Assembly: GCA_013397115.1 (NCBI GenBank)
Contig: VWZW01006824.1
Location: forward strand, 669,088-733,087
Length of the DNA: 64,000 nt
Source: Edolisoma coerulescens
Lineage: Eukaryota > Chordata > Aves > Passeriformes > Campephagidae
Direction: 5' to 3'
Within the stretch, counting starts at the first letter, position 1; the number at the start of each line of letters is the position of its first letter. Made by a program: the position numbers and the translations under genes. The notes under the pieces were generated by a model that did no database searches, was not told the DNA's origin, and worked only from the letters and a program-made list of their open reading frames with translations. This document shows positions 49,625 through 62,000 of this stretch, piece by piece.

Positions 49625-50767
49625 CGAGGGTTACCCAAATGGTACCTTTAATGTGTTTGCAGCAGCAGCAAGCAGTCAGTGCTAGTTTTGGCACCCAGAG
49701 TTAGATGTGCAGCACTACACATTAGACACCAAGTCATCCCACCCCAACGTTTGATCCATAGGAATAGAGAAAGTGAACTAAAACAGGACTATGAGCACAT
49801 ACAAAATCAAGTTATTCATGTTCTATCCCACTTCCAGCTGGCAATATTAGAAAAATAAACTTAAGACAGGTACTACGACACATTTTCTTTGCCAGCTGGC
49901 AAGAGTGTAAAACCTATGAGAACCCCCCTCCCCAAGTTGTTGTTGTACAAAGATCAGCTCACCCAGAGTAACAAAACTGCTGTACAGAAAGCACACTCTG
50001 CATTCTCCTCCACGCCCTTTTCCCACCCTCGATTGTCTCAGCTGGGTCATGCCCAGAAACCCTGTGCAGCTCCTAAGGAAGGTGGTGCACACCAACACTA
50101 TTGCAGCAGAGGCAGCAGCTCACCTGCAGGGGCAATCCACTGTCCTACTCGGGCTCCAGGAACTCCAAAGGCTGTCTCTTTGTTTCAATAGCCATTTACC
50201 TGCCATTTGCATCTCAACAGACAAAATACTCTGCTGAGTATATAAAAACTGTTATAAAAAGGCAATTGTAAAAGATAAGGTATTAGCAGAGGCATGTCAG
50301 CTTCTTTTAATAAAAAAAATAGCCATTATATCTGTTTAAATAAGGCTTCTTGTTACAGATTGTTCCAGTTACTGAAGGAAACAAAGGCCTGATGAAAGAA
50401 AAAAACATTATCCCCCACAAACATTACCCTTCCTGCCCCAAGAACACACCTCCAGGAAGTCATCCAATGTGCAAAGTGACAAACACTGGGGGAAGCTCCT
50501 GAAATGATATGCCCAGTCTAGTTTCTCTTGTGTTATCATCAAAATCTTGAAACCAAAACCTTAAAGTTCTAAAATACACAAAAACCCCTTCATCTCAATA
50601 TTCTTTCCAAAACAAATATATACAGCACATTAATATGCAATATGCAAAAAGCTCTGTGTTGCTGTTGGCAACGTCTATGCCCTCCCCACCCCTATTCACA
50701 GGTGTACCTCTACTGAAACACAATTACATCACTAAGCCTGTTAGTTTGAAAAGGGAATTTAATTCAC
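49625..50767 (-). other. IVNS1ABP: IVNS1ABP 3' UTR and poly(A) signal
   Basis: Minus-strand sequence after the IVNS1ABP stop codon. An ATTAAA (TTTAAT on plus at 49647-49652) is the best hexamer, placing the 3' end near 49625 and giving a UTR of about 1.1 kb. The UTR is AT-rich with no CR1 copy seen. Confidence 0.6.
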
Positions 50768-53700
50768 TTAAAACTTGTAAATTTTGGTGTAGGGGCTCCA
50801 CTCATTTGACTCTGGATTGTACACCTCGAGTGTGTTCAAGAACTCATTGCCATCAAAGCCCCCCACTGCATAAATGGTGTTGGCCACGGTGGTGATACCG
50901 GCGTTGCTCCTGGGCGTGGTCATGCTGCCCATCATCTTCCACTCGTTCCTGGCAGGGTCGTACATCTCCACGCAGTTCACCGCGTGCGTGCCGTCAAAGC
51001 CTCCGGCCACAAAGAGCTTTCCTGTGTGAGGAAAGGGAGCCACGCTCACTGCCCAGCACCAGCTGGCCCTGTGTTCCCACCAGGAGGCTGGACAAAGCCC
51101 AAGGGGCCCCCAGCTGTTGTCGCAGACCTCGGCCTGGTCAAGGTCTGCTATTACAGGAGCAACCTGCTTTGGGGCTCCTGCCCACGACAGCTGACAGGAA
51201 TTTGAGTCAAAGGGCAAAGTCCAAATTCCAACAGGTGCAGCTCTAGAAGCTGCACAGTGACACTCTGAGAATAAAGAGGTGGGGTGAATGCCCCACAACC
51301 AATAGATTTTTGTTTTTTAATTAAAACTGGCGGTTTAGCCAGGCTCCTACTGGATTCCTGCCCAAAAAGGAGCGCAGCTTTGTATTCTACTTGCATCAGA
51401 GCAAACATGAAAGGCCCCACGGCAGCAGCAGCAGCCCCAGCCCTACCATCGCGGACAGCCACGCCGGCGCCGCGCCGTGCCACGTTCATGGGCGCCAGCA
51501 GGGTCCAGGTGTTGTTCTCGGGGTTGTAGCACTCCACGCTGTTGAGGCAGTTCCACGACTCAGCCCCACCGATGATGTACAGGTACCCCCCCAGCTCACA
51601 CACGGCCGACTGGTGCCTCCCTGCAACCAAAGCCAGCAGTCAGCCACCAGCAACAGCCCGTGGCAGCAGCAACTCAAAGGGGCTTTGCTTTGGTGTAGTT
51701 TTTGGTTTGGTGCAGTTCTGCAATTGCCCTTTTCTCCTCCTCCCTCCCCATCTCCCCAACAAACTCACGGATGTTAAGGGGAGCACAGCTCGTCCAAGCC
51801 TTTGTTACAGGATCAAACACATCGCAGTTCTTCAGTCCCTTCTGGCCGTAGGGATCAGAGCCACCCACAATGTACAGCTTTCCGTTCAGGGCACACACTC
51901 CTGTAGATACAGGGAAGAATGGGAAGTGAGTAAGAACCGGCCGAGTTTCCACCCCGCGGTCCGGGCGCTGCAGAGGCCTCACCTGCGTTGCAGCGGTTGG
52001 TCCGCAGCTCCGGGACAGGCGTCCAGTCATCAATCTCGGGCTCGTACATCTCTCCACAGCTCAAGTCATCCGAGTGGCCGTTTGACCCACCCACGACATA
52101 CAGCTGCCCCTGAGAGGAACAAACCAACACCCATCACCTCTCAGCACGCCATATTCAGCTCATGAGCGCTTGGGTAACCATGGAACTAGAGAGAAACAAC
52201 TTCTAGAGCCATCCTGTTCAGCGTGCCCCGTTCAGCTCAGCCCAGGCAGGAGGGTGTCCCACAGGCCTCCTCCCCACCCCACACACCATCAGCACTGCCA
52301 TCTGGAACCGGGCCCTCGGTGTCCTCATGGGCGCGATGAACGTCCAGGTGTCCTTCTCAGGGTCGTAGCACTCCACGGTGCGCAGGCACTCCTCCCTGTT
52401 GTAGCCCCCTGCAAGCGAGAGGTTACTGGCCCCGCATTCAGAGGCACCAGCCCACCCCCGGCCCGGTGCCCCCGCCCCGGCTCACCCGCAGCGATGAGCT
52501 TGCCGTGCAGCTCGGCCGTGCCCAGCCCCGAGCGCGCGTACTGCATGGGGGACATGGGCTTCTCAACGAGGTCGCTGGGCTGCAGCTCGAAGCTCAGGCT
52601 CTTCAGCAGCCGCGGGGTGCTCGAGGGGGAGCTCTGGGGGCTGTTGCGGCCGTGCAGGAAGATCACGCACAGCACCCCGTCCAGCACGGCCAGGCACAGG
52701 TACGTGTTACCTGCGGGGACAGCACACCGCCGCCGTCAGCAGGGTGCCACGTGAGGGGGGACTGAGCTGGGTGCCAAATGGGCTCTGCTGCCTGTGCCTC
52801 TCCCCTTAGCAGCATGGGAACTTCATTTTTTTTCAGGTTACTGGTTCCAGGTGTTAGAAAAGGTGTTAGTTATTGACAACTACACTTTAGATACTAAAAG
52901 AGTGCTCAAAGGACATACGACAGCAACTTAAAAGATGTGCTGGGAGTCTCCTCGCACACACAGAGCAAAGAGATCTGTTAATTGACTATGGACTGCCCAT
53001 CTCCTTAGGACTTTCTGGGAAAATCATACACACACCATGGATTTGGTTGATAAGGAACTGAGATGTATGTGATCCCAGTTTGGCCCAGGTACATCAGAAT
53101 CACCCTACAAATTACTTGACTTGTATCATCAGTAAGAAAAAACACCTCAGCATTCCTCAGAGATGTGAAGGAAATCCCCAGGGAGCAGGAGGTGGCAGGT
53201 ACCCGAGACCAGACACATCTGTTAGACAACCCCTGCCCCTGGTTACTCACTCGAAGTCTTCTCTGAAGCAATGATTTTCCACTCGTGTTTAGGACTCTGA
53301 ACAGTAGCATTTGGAGAAAGACTTCCAGAGGAGCTGCTACTGATCTGCTTGTGATCATTCTCACGTGGTGGCCTCTTCTGCAAAATCAAAAGGCAGCTAC
53401 AGAAACCTAGCCAGAGACTACAGCTCCTTCTACCTCTGCTTCTCTGAGATACTATGTAGCTACTCCAGAGCACACTCCTCTACCACCTCCGCACAGCAGC
53501 ATTAATAGCACACCTGTATTTTCAGCAGAACATCTTGCCTGCCCAGCAACAGTGGCCAAAAACCACCCTACACTCTTCTCCTGGGACTCACTTTATCCTG
53601 TGAATCAGCTTTATACTGCTGGTGCTGGACTGCAAATCCCTGGAAGTGAGTGTGCATTCCTAGCAGGATTTACAAATGTAAGGAAAGAGCTACATGCAGC

Positions 53701-56700
53701 TGGAGAGAACTGAGCTACTACCTAGGAACCTCACTCCCAAGCTCTGCTTCTGGAACTTGAGTTAATTATATAATGCTATTTGGAAGTGAATTAACTATTC
53801 TCTTCGTTCCCTGAAGACAAATTAATTTCGCCTCAGTTCCCCTCTGTGCTCAGATAAGCTGTTTCTTGGATTTTACTCCCTTGATATTTCCCACTAACAG
53901 ATTTCTGCTTTCTTTTCATCTCCAATTAAATTTATACTGTAGCTTACATTATTTTGCTCAATTATGAAAACCCTCAAAATTTCCAGTTTCAGCACAGTTG
54001 GCTGGGTTGTTGAGGCTCTTCCTGAAGCACAGGAAGTTACTGTGCTGTCTGTTCTGTTCAGCAGCAGAGTTTATGACTACAGTCCCAAGTTTGCCTGATC
54101 TCCATGGAAACTGTCACAAGACTTCTGAAACACATCACCTAACTCAGATAACCTCACACAGAGGAGCTGGATTGCTAAGCTCAGCTCACTGTGACAACAA
54201 GCGCACTTGTGGAGAACATTTTTGTTATTTCTGAACCTTCATCCAATTAACCACTTATGCTCTTTAAATTGCCTCGACAGCAACAGAAAATACAAAGTTC
54301 TGTAATTTAAAAATGTAAAAGTTACAATTTTTCCAGAGCTGGCGTCCAAGGTTTTTTTTACTGTTAGTTCTCTCAACTGTTTAGGATGTCTGAAGTTGGT
54401 GATTTTTCTTATCAGAAAGGATTTGCAGAAAAATGTTGAGAAGTCCTGGTCTTATTTCTGAAAATGAACTTTCTGAACGTTCACCTCTCTGCTTCTAAGC
54501 ATTACAAGTGGTATCCAGAGGTGGAGACTCTGTGAAGGCTTTCTAAAAACAATTAAGAAATTGGAATATTAGCTGGCTTTTCCTTTTCCTCTCATTTCAC
54601 TTCTAAAATCTACATTCTGGGATGGACAGTGTTTTACATGCACATTAGCTAAAAATTTCAAGAAGGAAACTTTTTGTATGAACATGTTTCACTGTTATAA
54701 AATATTACAATGTCTTTGCTTCAAAATCATAAATTTAAACCAAGATCATTTGTATAAAGCAACTGATAATTTACACCTGTTAGTCCATTTTTATTCTTTC
54801 TATCTTAGCCTGCGTTGTACTAAGCCATGTGGTTTTTTGGAGTTCAGAAGGATTACACCTAGTTAGAAATAAAAAAAATAAAAGCCATGAAAAAAGACCT
54901 CTCAAAATGCACAGGAGTGATTTGCACTCAGTCAAAGCATCAGAGAGATCTGGCAGCTACACCACCAGTGCAGCTGAACAAAAGAAGCGAACGCTGGCAG
55001 CTGAAGGATTAGAACTTGGATCTGGAATCTTTTTCTGGGCCAAATTTAACAGACACGTTCCCCACTGCAAGCCAAGCAGTCCATGTTTCTCTACAGTCTC
55101 CGGGAACTCTACAAGGTCTCAGCTGACTTCCTACAGCTGAGTGCTTGTCTGCCTCTTCTTTCTTCTAACAGCCAGGATTGATTTTGAAGTCAGAATTAGA
55201 GCACTCTGTTTTGCAAGGGCTGAGAGTCAGCCCAGCCTGCCAAAGAGACAGAAGCTGAGAGCACATCATGGCCTGCAGCAGCTTCCAGCCAGACACCTTC
55301 TCATGGTGCATTTCGCCACTACAGCACCTGCTGCCTTCTCTGCCAGCAGAACACAGGACTTCAGGTGTGCTGTAAACTGCTCCAGTCTACCTGGGGTTAC
55401 CTGAGACTGTCTGCAATTTGTACCTGCACAAACTGAATGTGGTCATCATCACTGCCATACACCTCAGCCTGTCCATCTAGCAGATTTCCATCAAGCAGCT
55501 TGTGATCAGCTGAGTAGTACAGCGTTTGCACCTGCAAAAACAACAACAGAACACCCATGTGGCTGCTGTCTCCGTGCTCCTCAGCTACAGGCACATTACC
55601 CCAGGCACCACACTGCTCGTCAGCTCATCTCAAGCTTGCACAGTGGCAAAACTAAAAGGAAGCAGATGTCATGGTGGCAATCTTCAAACGGGGTGAAGGT
55701 TCCTTCCTTTCTCAGCTTGAGAGAAATCTTCGTTTTCCATGGGCTTCTGCTGTTTTCCCAGCACAGAAACATTGGACAAGCAAAAGGCACATTAATTTGC
55801 AGTTACACAAATTCACAGTCTCATGCAAGCATTTTCCTTATCCCTGCACACAAGTTTTCTGCTTTGAAAAATACACATTTATCTCCAGCAAAAAAGGCCA
55901 AGAGAAGCCAAGAGTGGACTCTAAAAGAAAGGTATGGGAATGAGGGAAGACAACACAAATTTAAGCTCTGGAAGAAACTGTTGTCCACCACTGAAATCAG
56001 ATGCAGCTGTTTCAATGAAATGCATCTTAATTTCAATATGATCAAAGCTTTTAAACGAATTTCTCCAAGAGGAAATACACACTTGAGATTATATGACATC
56101 ATCAACATATACTTTTGCCTAGACAAGTGTTTCTGGGGATCTTTCGTGCTTGTAATAACAGACTTGGAAAATTCTGATGTTTCATGAGATTTGGTAAAGT
56201 CCATTTGCTGGAGCCAATTGAAAATTTTGTCTCCCCGCTAATTTTGCCATTAAACACTGCCCAGGCAACATCTACCATTAGTATTCATGAGTAAAGCCAT
56301 TTAACAACACACAAGTTTCATAATAATGCATCCTGTAAAGGAGTAAGTAAACACCATTAAATCATCATGATCGTTCTCTGCCCACAGCGGATTTTCTTAG
56401 GAGCACTGGGGCAGGACTGCTGCTTCTGTACGTGTCAATACACTTGAGGCTCTTCTTGGTTCTTCAGCCTTGGTATCCTAGTTTTGTTAATAAACCTATG
56501 GGGAGATAAACCAACGGGGAGGAACAACCATTAGAAGCTTTTACCTACTGTACATTTACAAGCAAAACCTGCAAAGGAAAACATCACCAATCTATGGCAA
56601 GTCTCAGTACCACCTCCCCAAATTAAAGCAGATACAGGCCACTCTGAGGCTACTATACAGCAACAGGGAGCAAAAAGGAAAGTGAAAACCAGACTGAACA

Positions 56701-59065
56701 GTGCATTCAGCTCACCTGAACACCCCCCCAGTTTCTCAGCTTAGGGGTACCTACAGCAAAATTTAAATTCTTTAGGGTCATAGTTAAAAAAGTGAAAAAA
56801 TAAAAAAAAAATAAAAAGTAAAAAGGGATCATCCTTCATATTGGCTTTTTTCTTTTCTTTTTTTTTTTTTTAATGTTTAATCCCATAATCCCATTTTCTT
56901 GAAGACTAACCTCTTCCATTAGATCTTCCAGGCTGCCTCCGTTCTCCCAGATGCTGCGCTGTACCCAGTTGATTACCTTTGTGTACAATTTGCCATTGCT
57001 GGGTAGGCCAACATTGTCTTCCAGCATTATTTCAAGCTTGAGGGAGAAGAGAAAAGATGTTTTACTCTCTAGGAATTACCCTGTAGCATGCTGTACTTTA
57101 CACACTGAGCACAACTCTTACCACAGAGCCAGAAAACACCACAAGGAGCTTTCAGCCTATGGAACTAGGAAGCACATTTAAATACAGCCACCTTCTACAC
57201 CTGGAAAGGGTGACAGCACGTGCTCTCTACAGTTAAGGTTCACAGCAGTAAAAATAGGACACAGAACCAGAACTGTCACATTGTTGGCAGCAGACAGTAC
57301 ACCAACCTTTCCTTCCCCCAAAAGAGAAGGAAATCCGAGCTGCTCCTCAGGTTGCTTTTTGGAAATCCTGTACCAGAAGGAATTCTACAAACTTAAGCTA
57401 ACCTTTAACCGTGGGAGCTTGAGAAATTCCTCCTGTTCTGAAATCTCTACAAGGTGTTCCTGAATGTAGCCATCGATCTTGTTCAACAATCGAGAGTCTC
57501 CCATGCAGCTGGCGAAGTTCCGGTATGAGATGCAGCTCTGCACGTCCATCTTGGAGAGCAAATAGTCACCACAAACCTGGCAAGAAAAGAGCTGCAGCTT
57601 AGTGCCCAAGCAGAGAGTTTTTATACATTTAAATTATCCATCCCAACATACAGGAGCAGCTGTTTTCTAACTGCAGAGCAGTGACTGACTGCTGTCATCC
57701 CCATGCCAGCCAGTGCTGTAAAGGGAATGTTGCCTTCCACAGGAATATGCACATCTTAAATGAAAACGTGAGACACATTTGGAAGCTACTGACATCCACA
57801 TTGACCTTTTCTACTGAACACCTATCCAAAACCGTTTCTCAGTCAGGTGAGCTAATAATCCCAATTCCCTTGTGAAGAGTACCCCTATCTGCAGCCAAGG
57901 GTATTTCCAAAGTCAAGCACTACCAAATCTATGTTCAGGAGTGTGTGGATTATTCTTTTTCTGACAGATTTACAGGTTTCTTCATGCTCTCAACACAACC
58001 AAGCACAGCACTGCTGCCACACACCTGAAGGTAAGGAATCAGCCAAGATTCAAAGCTGGTTTTTTTTACACAGGCGCACAAATACAAAACGTAACTTCAG
58101 AGAACACTCTGGCACCAAGACAGCTCGAGTGGAAGCAAAACATCCAGCTGGCACCAAATCAATACAGTGCTAAGGAACATCTACAGCAGCTTTGTGCTGA
58201 ACACTTCTTCCACAGAAGCATCAGGTTTTGGCTCACTAACACTAAGAGGCGCAATGCTGTCGGCCTGAGAAGGCAGAATGGACTTCCAGAAGAGCTGAGA
58301 ACCGTACCTGCTTAACCCTCTCCATCTTCAACTTCTTTGCTGCAGAGTATACATCTTTCACCAGCTCTTTATCAGCTTTTAACCTATTAAAGACAGAAAT
58401 TTACCTCTTTTATTCTGATTTTTCAAATCGAAGTCTACCCTCTCTCTTATAGTTACTGTGAGAACTACTTACTGAGCAGTATAGGCATAATTCAACAGAA
58501 CTTCAACAGCTTCTGGGTTGAGATCATCGAATTTCACATGGGAAACCCCATGACAGTCACTGTCAGTGTTGAAGATTTCAAACAGGTAGGGACTGCAGCA
58601 CGCCAGCACGGCTCGGTGCGCCAGCATCTCGTGTCCACACACCTTTATGTCAAACACAAACAAGAAGCCCATATGCTGGTGAGGATTTTTTGTAATTACC
58701 TTTGTATTTTCACAGTATGAAGGCCTACTGAAGTGAGTGCCACAGTTCAAATCAATTTTTCACATCAACAGTCTCCAGCTGAAAGTTAGCATCACTTCTC
58801 TCAAAGTGGACCCCCTTTGGGGTTTTTTTTTAGTATGCATTTTTCAGAAAAGTGGGCTTCTAAAATCTCACATCTCCCAGTCAGTGAGGCAACAGCTTTG
58901 GGTGGTGTAACCCCAACGCCCCCCCAGGCACCCCAGCGGGGCAGGCACAGGTACCTGGAGGCGGACATCGCAGAACTGACCGCTCTTCCGTAAGGCGTTG
59001 AGTTTGGCAACAGACGACTCGATGAAGTTCTCATCCTCAAACATCAAATAACCGTTGGGAATCAT
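50768..59065 (-). CDS. IVNS1ABP: IVNS1ABP, BTB-BACK-Kelch adaptor protein (complete coding region)
   Basis: Thirteen coding exons close in frame as 641 aa (human 642), in transcript order: 59065-58955, 58642-58473, 58383-58308, 57576-57403, 57036-56911, 55531-55424, 53377-53251, 52710-52486, 52408-52287, 52109-51983, 51900-51769, 51620-51447, 51021-50768. The start is MIPNGYLMFEDENF, with an acceptor 16 bases upstream of the ATG. Residues 1-130 form a BTB domain (GQFCDVRLQVCGHEMLAHRA, LNYAYTAQ). Residues about 130-235 form a BACK domain (VCGDYLLSKMDVQSCISYRN). A serine-rich linker (ISSSSSGSLSPNATVQSPKH) leads to six Kelch repeats from about residue 355, seen as paired glycines (IAAGGYN, VVGGSNG, IVGGSDP, IIGGAES, VAGGFDG, AVGGFDG). 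The protein, named for binding influenza NS1, acts in the nucleus and cytoplasm on splicing-factor and actin-related processes and as a probable Cullin-3 substrate adaptor. It reads as an intact gene. Confidence 0.96.
53378..55423 (-). other. IVNS1ABP: IVNS1ABP intron 6
   Basis: This 2-kb intron lies between the exon ending DDDHIQFVQ and the exon starting KRPPRENDHK. It has no CR1 copy, no open frame continuing the protein and no structured RNA I can support. Both neighbouring exons are in phase 0. Confidence 0.8.
56776..56876. repeat. A-rich tract followed by T-rich tract in IVNS1ABP intron 5
   Basis: An A-rich block (about 56786-56825, including a run of nine or more A) is followed, after about 20 mixed bases, by a T-rich block (about 56846-56872, ending in a long T run). 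The two could pair as an A:U hairpin in the pre-mRNA. The block lies just downstream of the donor of the exon 57036-56911. Confidence 0.7.
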
Positions 59066-62000
59066 TCTGGTGTTGGTCTGGCTGCACAAGCAATGGGTAA
59101 AGGTTACACATAGAGCATTTTGCTTCAGTACAGCAGTACTAGCAACACACTGTTTGCAAACAAACATGCAGGGGGAATTAATGGATTAATGATTTTCAGG
59201 GATCGAGGCTACAACTTTTAATGCATCCACATCACTTCAGCAGGTACTGGGTTCAAAGCTACAGGCTGAACATCTGTGCCAGCTCTGTGGGAGCAAGCTG
59301 GGAGCCACTGGATTACACAGATTCCCCTCTCTAAAGATCTTTTTTGGTAGATCCATCCCCAGCTATCATTATTCATCACCACTTTCCACTCCCTATCACC
59401 CTGGTCCAGCTGCATTTTTTGCAGACAGAAAACCCAGCTATACTGAAAAATAAGAACTGAGAATCTGAAGTAGCTTGTGAAGTAGAATAGATAGAGAAAC
59501 ATTTTCTGTTTAATTTTATGAGTAATGACTCAGTATTTTAGAGCAGCTGGGAGTCATGAAAGAACATAATGACCAACAAAACAGACAGAATTTAATAAAT
59601 TCTGAACAACCATCATGTATTTTAAGTCATCTTAAAGCTAGAACAACTTCCTCTGAAGACTTTGGCCATATACAAACATACCACCTCAGGGAAATCAGTC
59701 CAAGACTGGAAAAATAACTTCAGGAAACATAACTTTTTTATCTGGAAGCTATTTTATAGCTCCTTTAATTGATTCTTTTTTAGTTAACCACTTTCCAAAT
59801 AGGAAGCTAATTAAGAATACTAAATGATTACCCTGAAGTGACCTAATGAATTTGAAATAGTAATATAAAAAAAAAAATCAGATTTCTAAGTTTGAGCTGC
59901 TAACATACACAGAAGTACAGTTACCTTAAATATCTTAGAGGAAAGCATATGTGGAATTCTATTAATGTTACCAGCAACAATTGGTATTTCCATCTCAACT
60001 TTTAAGAAAATTCTGAAGATCACACTAAATAAGAAAACCCCAAACCAGAAAAAGTGGATTGCAAAAATCAGTACCGAAAATAGCAAGGCTCCCACAAAAT
60101 ACTTCTAGTGTTAATCCATCTATTTTAAATTCACTTACTACTGTGAGTATTCAACCCTAAACTGGCAACAGTAATCTTACTTACAAATATCCATTTGTTG
60201 TGTTTTATTAAAGAAAGGACACCAAGATTTTAAATTTACATAATTTCAGCAGAAGTATTAACTACTGTATACACAATTAATGGTACAACTTACCAAGCAA
60301 ATATATGACTGTAAATTTAAAATAGCCTAATGGTATCACTTTGTTAGAACAGAGCACTTGAGTTTCGGGATCTCCTGACAGGGAAGATGTTTGTGGAAAT
60401 GCAAAAGCGGACGTGTGTTTGCAGCTGCAATATGGATTCCAAAACTATCAGGCTTGAAGATGATGTAATAAAGTCCTTATGAGCTATAGACACGAATTTC
60501 TTCTGTGATAATCATGCATCATAACCTGCAATAAAGGAGAAGGTATCAAGTAAGGACAACAGATAGTGCTGCCACGTATTCCACATAAAACTTGATTCAT
60601 GTTCCTGACCCAAACAAACAAGTTTTTCTTCACAAATGAGTTGTTTTTTTTCACAAAAAGCAAACAGCCTGAAAAATTCCATATTGACACCAATATGTCC
60701 TCATGCCTAATAAGAGATCAACTACATCATTGTTATACCCCCGGTGACAAGAAAAGGGCTAAATTAGTGCTTAGAGAAGAAGTTAGAAGAGCTGAATCCC
60801 ATTTTTAGCCAATCCCTTACCAACTCTGCCCTTCAGCACATCCTATTATCATTATGGCTTGCACAAGTAGGTAACTCACACGTAATGCAACAAAAATTAC
60901 TCCATCTTCTAAAAGCACACAGTCCACAAGCCTCCTACCTTTGGCTCTTCTTGTGCTCATCTACTTATAGCCTTCTTCTACCGAATGCCTAAAATTGTCT
61001 GAAGATGGATTAAGGACATGTCTGAAATGACTGGGCATGTCTCCAGTCTCCGCTACTTCCAGAAAGATTTATAAAATCAGGAATCACTATCTGTATGATA
61101 GCTTTCCTTGGTAAAAAGCCTCTCTGCCACACTGGGAACAGAATCTGTTGGGTTCTGGTTGAGCTCTGGCACTGGCAGTGCAGACTGGGGTGGCTTTGCT
61201 GGGAATCCACATGCTGGTGGGCTCTTTATGCAGGGATTTTTTGGGGAGGGGAGAAGAGGAGGAGGAGCAGCAGCAACAGGGAGGGAACAGGCAACGAACA
61301 CTCACTCTGGAACTTTCCATGACCCTAGTGCCACCTCAGGAAAACATCAATCACTTCAGTTCCAACACTATATTTGTATCTACAGAATAAATGCCACATT
61401 GGGAACCGGGTTTCCTAAAAATAGGTGCAGCTCGTTTCTCCTTGTCAAAAACTAAAAGTGCCCTCCGTTGCAGGGAAGAGAACCTTGTGACCCTGGTGCA
61501 TGGCCAGCGCTCAGCCTGGGGGTGACTTTGGCAGGAGCGGTACCTGCCTGGTGCCCGGGCGGCCTGGCAGCTCCAGCGGGAGGCTGATTCCCAGGAGCGG
61601 CGGGGGCATTATCCCACCATGTACCAGCTCCAGGGGACGCTGCCCCCATCCCCATAGCCCAGCACACAGAATATTCCAGGCGGCAGAGACCGGCACAGGC
61701 AGAGGCAACACTCGCAGAGCTTGGCTGCTGGAGCAGGCACAGCCACACAGCCCCGAGAAGGGAACCCCTGCTGCCGAGCACAGCAGCCTCCGCTGGGAAC
61801 GGAGCACCCTGGAATGCTGGGGCGCTGCAGGAGCGGCACCCCGGGACACAACTCCCTTCAACACACTGCAATGCCAGTGTGCTTTGCCGGCAAAAGAAAT
61901 CTCACACAATAAAGGTATATTCTTTTTGTAATCCTACAGGCGAGTTATGAAGCTGACACCAAGCTCTATTTAACAAATATTGTTTAATTAGGCATTTGGC

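Noticed and set aside
60480..60527. Candidate noncoding 5' exon of IVNS1ABP (acceptor TTTATTGCAG before GTTATGATGCATGATTATCA)
   Set aside because: The acceptor looks reasonable, but I could not find a matching strong donor, so the exon is not supported.
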